From assembly GCA_015654925.1 (NCBI GenBank), contig JAATFX010000095.1:1-53660 (forward strand): 53,660 bases of DNA. The letters run 5' to 3'. Origin of the DNA: Enterobacterales bacterium. GTDB lineage: Bacteria; Pseudomonadota; Gammaproteobacteria; Enterobacterales; Enterobacteriaceae. Positions 51,564-53,660 of this stretch are shown piece by piece. The notes beneath the pieces were generated by a model. The model saw nothing but the letters and a program-made list of their open reading frames with translations. It was not told the DNA's origin and searched no databases. The translations under genes and the position numbers were made by a program. Position 1 is the stretch's first letter; each line of letters opens with the position of its first letter.

Positions 51564-53468
51564 TTAATCACCCTCAACGCCGGGCGGAGCAGGCTGCTCG
51601 GCCGGTAAATCGGTTGTATTGTCGCCCAGCATAATATGGTCCAGAATTTGGCGGGTAATGGTGCCCACCGCCGGGCCGATACCGCCATTTTCCAGGATCA
51701 CCACCACCACTACCGTGGGTTTGTCATAGGGGGCGAACGCCGTCATCAATTTGTGATCGCGCAAACGCTCGGCAATCTTGTGCGCGTTGTAGACTTCATT
51801 GGCCTTCAGGCCATAGACCTGGGCGGTACCGGATTTGGCCGCCACCTTATACGGGGCGTCGGCAAAACTTTTGCGCGCGGTGCCGTTGGGCCGGTTGGCT
51901 ACGCCATACATACCGTCCTTGGCGATTTCCCAATAACCGGAATGCGGGTCGCCGATCTGGGTGTGTTCCGGTTGGCGGTAGGGCACCAACTGGCCGTTTT
52001 CCCGGGTACTGTAGAGCAGGTGCGGGATACGCACCGACCCGTCGTTTATCAGCGACATCAGCGCCTTGGACATTTGCACCGGCGTGGCCGTCCAGTAGCC
52101 CTGGCCGATGCCCACCGGAATGGTATCGCCGAGGTACCAGGGTTTTTTAAAGCGCTTGAGTTTCCATTCACGGGTCGGCATCACGCCGGAGCGTTCTTCG
52201 GAAAGATCGATGCCGGTATAGGAACCGTAACCAAATTTGGACATCCATTCCGAGAGTCTGTCGATACCCAGGTCGTAAGCCACCTGATAAAAATAGGTAT
52301 CCGCCGATTCTTCCAGCGCCTTGGTGACATTAAGCCGGCCGTGGCCCCATTTTTTCCAGTCGCGGTAACGTTTTTCCGTGCCGGGCAGTTGCCACCAGCC
52401 GGGATCGAACAAAGAATAGTTGCGCGTGATGGTGCCCTGGGTCAGGGCCGACACCGCGATATACGGTTTGACCGTGGAAGCCGGCGGGTAAACGCCCTGG
52501 GTGGCGCGATTGATCAACGGCCGGTCTTCGTCTTGCAGCAGGTTGCGGTAGTCCTTGCTGGAGATGCCGTCGACAAACAGATTGGGATCGTAGCTGGGGT
52601 TGGACACCAGCGCACGGATGCCGCCGTCGCGCGGGTCGCTGACCACCACCGCCGCCCGGCTGCCCGCCAGCAACTTCTCGATATAGGTTTGCAGGTGCAG
52701 ATCCAGCGTCAGGTAGATGTCTTTCCCGGCCTGGGGAGGCTGCTCGTGCAACTGGCGGATCACCCGGCCGCGGTTGTTGACTTCCACTTCTTCGTAGCCG
52801 GTTTTGCCGTGCAGGGTATCTTCGTAAAAACGCTCGATGCCGAGTTTGCCGATATCATTGGTGGCGGCATAGTTTGCCAGGATGCCGTCTTTGTCCAGCC
52901 GCTCCACGTCCTTGTCATTGATTTTGGAAACGTAACCGATGACATGGGTCAGGGCGGATCCATAGGGATAAAAACGGCGCTGGTAGCCTTTGACTTCCAC
53001 ACCGGGGAAGTTGAACTGGTTTACGGCGAAACGGGCCTGTTCCACGTCGGTCAGCCCTACCTTGAGGGGGATCGAAGTGAAGCGATGAGAACGTTTACGT
53101 TCTTTTTGAAAGTTGGCGATATCTTCATCGGTCAGATCAACGATGGGCCTGAGGGCTTTGATGGTCCCCTGCAGGTCGTCGATTTTTTCGGGCATCAGCT
53201 CGAGCTGGTAGATGGTGCGGTTCATCGCCAGCGGGATGCCGTTGCGATCGTAAATGATGCCGCGGCTGGGGGCGATGGGCACCAGTTTGATCCGGTTTTC
53301 GTTGGACCGGGTTTGATAATCTTCAAAACGGGTAATTTGCAGGTGGTAGAGATTGACCACCAGAATCCCGCTTAACAACAGAATACCTAAAAATGCCACC
53401 AGCGCGCGGCGAATGAATAATGCCGACTCAGCCGAATAGTCGCGAAAGGGGTTGTGATCTATTTTCAT
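51564..53468 (-). CDS. mrdA: Penicillin-binding protein 2 (MrdA), elongation transpeptidase
   Basis: A 634-aa class B PBP. Single N-terminal helix (ALVAFLGILLLSGILVVNLY), pedestal domain with YQRRFYPYGSALTHVIGYVS, then the transpeptidase domain. Active site S-T-V-K in PPASTVKPYIA, SAD in EESADTYFYQVAYDLG, and KSGTAQ are intact. It crosslinks the strands made by RodA; target of mecillinam. Order rlmH-mrdA-mrdB-rlpA-dacA is conserved. Confidence 0.98.
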   Translation of the reverse strand: MKIDHNPFRDYSAESALFIRRALVAFLGILLLSGILVVNLYHLQITRFEDYQTRSNENRIKLVPIAPSRGIIYDRNGIPLAMNRTIYQLELMPEKIDDLQGTIKALRPIVDLTDEDIANFQKERKRSHRFTSIPLKVGLTDVEQARFAVNQFNFPGVEVKGYQRRFYPYGSALTHVIGYVSKINDKDVERLDKDGILANYAATNDIGKLGIERFYEDTLHGKTGYEEVEVNNRGRVIRQLHEQPPQAGKDIYLTLDLHLQTYIEKLLAGSRAAVVVSDPRDGGIRALVSNPSYDPNLFVDGISSKDYRNLLQDEDRPLINRATQGVYPPASTVKPYIAVSALTQGTITRNYSLFDPGWWQLPGTEKRYRDWKKWGHGRLNVTKALEESADTYFYQVAYDLGIDRLSEWMSKFGYGSYTGIDLSEERSGVMPTREWKLKRFKKPWYLGDTIPVGIGQGYWTATPVQMSKALMSLINDGSVRIPHLLYSTRENGQLVPYRQPEHTQIGDPHSGYWEIAKDGMYGVANRPNGTARKSFADAPYKVAAKSGTAQVYGLKANEVYNAHKIAERLRDHKLMTAFAPYDKPTVVVVVILENGGIGPAVGTITRQILDHIMLGDNTTDLPAEQPAPPGVEGD

Positions 53469-53505
53469 TCCGCGAGATTATTTCACTTTGTGCATCTTCA
53501 CCGGG

Positions 53506-53660
53506 TTATTCCCGGTGATAAGGATGGTTGGTGGTAATGCTCCAGGCACGATACAGGCTCTCCGCGACTAACACCCTGACCAAGGGGTGAGGCAAGGTTA
53601 ACGGCGATAACGACCAGCTCTGTTCCGCCGCCGCTTTGCAGGCCGGGGCCAGCCCTTCGG
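53506..53660 (-). CDS. rlmH: 23S rRNA pseudouridine-1915 methyltransferase RlmH, 3' part
   Basis: The last 50 or so codons of RlmH, open at the right edge. The C-terminus reads [50 protein letters not shown], nearly identical to E. coli RlmH. RlmH methylates N3 of pseudouridine 1915 in 23S rRNA. It is first of the cell-shape operon, with mrdA starting 37 bp downstream. Confidence 0.95.

Overview
The window reads as chromosome of an enterobacterium (order Enterobacterales), probably close to Sodalis/Pectobacteriaceae rather than to E. coli itself. The main evidence is the right-hand 15 kb, which keeps the classical order cspE - crcB - ybeM(nit) - tatE - lipA - lipB - ybeD - dacA - rlpA - mrdB - mrdA - rlmH. 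Further support comes from recognisable yciG, amiD, yedD, hpxO, lpxP and ydiY. Genus placement is inference only.

Left part (1-11 kb) is accessory. It opens with the 3' end of an IS3-family transposase, then an AT-rich bacteriocin module: a colicin-E/S-pyocin type HNH DNase with its Im9-like immunity gene. Next come a CsbD/DUF883-like protein, a lipoprotein sorbosone-dehydrogenase-like enzyme with a DUF2231 membrane partner, a cytosolic-type 5'-nucleotidase, several unlisted micro-membrane proteins (32-35 aa), a small secreted Cys protein, two tandem yciG copies and an acyltransferase-3 membrane protein.

Middle part (11-28 kb): an RND efflux pump (permease plus adaptor), a membrane-anchored alpha/beta hydrolase, a SlyB-like lipoprotein, and a TetR regulator with a convergent SDR gene that share a repeated 24-bp operator. 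A lipoprotein serine protease and a 1.2-kb AT-rich spacer with two TGTATATACA operators follow. The operators precede a polar-amino-acid ABC transporter operon ending in a cucumopine-synthase-like (opine-type) gene. Then come amiD, an OB-fold protein and a cspA-type cold-shock gene with a recognisable cold-box leader.

28-38 kb: yedD; a DhaK-DhaL / DapA-family aldolase / MFS operon with a perfect-core CRP site and a divergent LacI regulator; hpxO (urate hydroxylase); lpxP; a second YmiA-like micro-protein; ydiY; cspE.

38-45 kb: crcB under a fluoride riboswitch. Then a MocR regulator faces a five-gene operon (dihydroxyphthalate-decarboxylase-like protein, nit amidase, amino-acid ABC transporter), apparently built around the ancestral ybeM. 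45 kb to the end: tatE, lipoate synthesis (lipA, lipB, ybeD) and the rod-shape/peptidoglycan block (dacA, rlpA, mrdB, mrdA), ending in partial rlmH.

The most interesting regions are the ABC/opine-synthase-like operon with its HutC-type operators, the MocR/nit/ABC insertion, the DhaKL-aldolase operon, the bacteriocin, and the family of YmiA-like micro-proteins. No CRISPR array, tRNA or rRNA gene was recognised.
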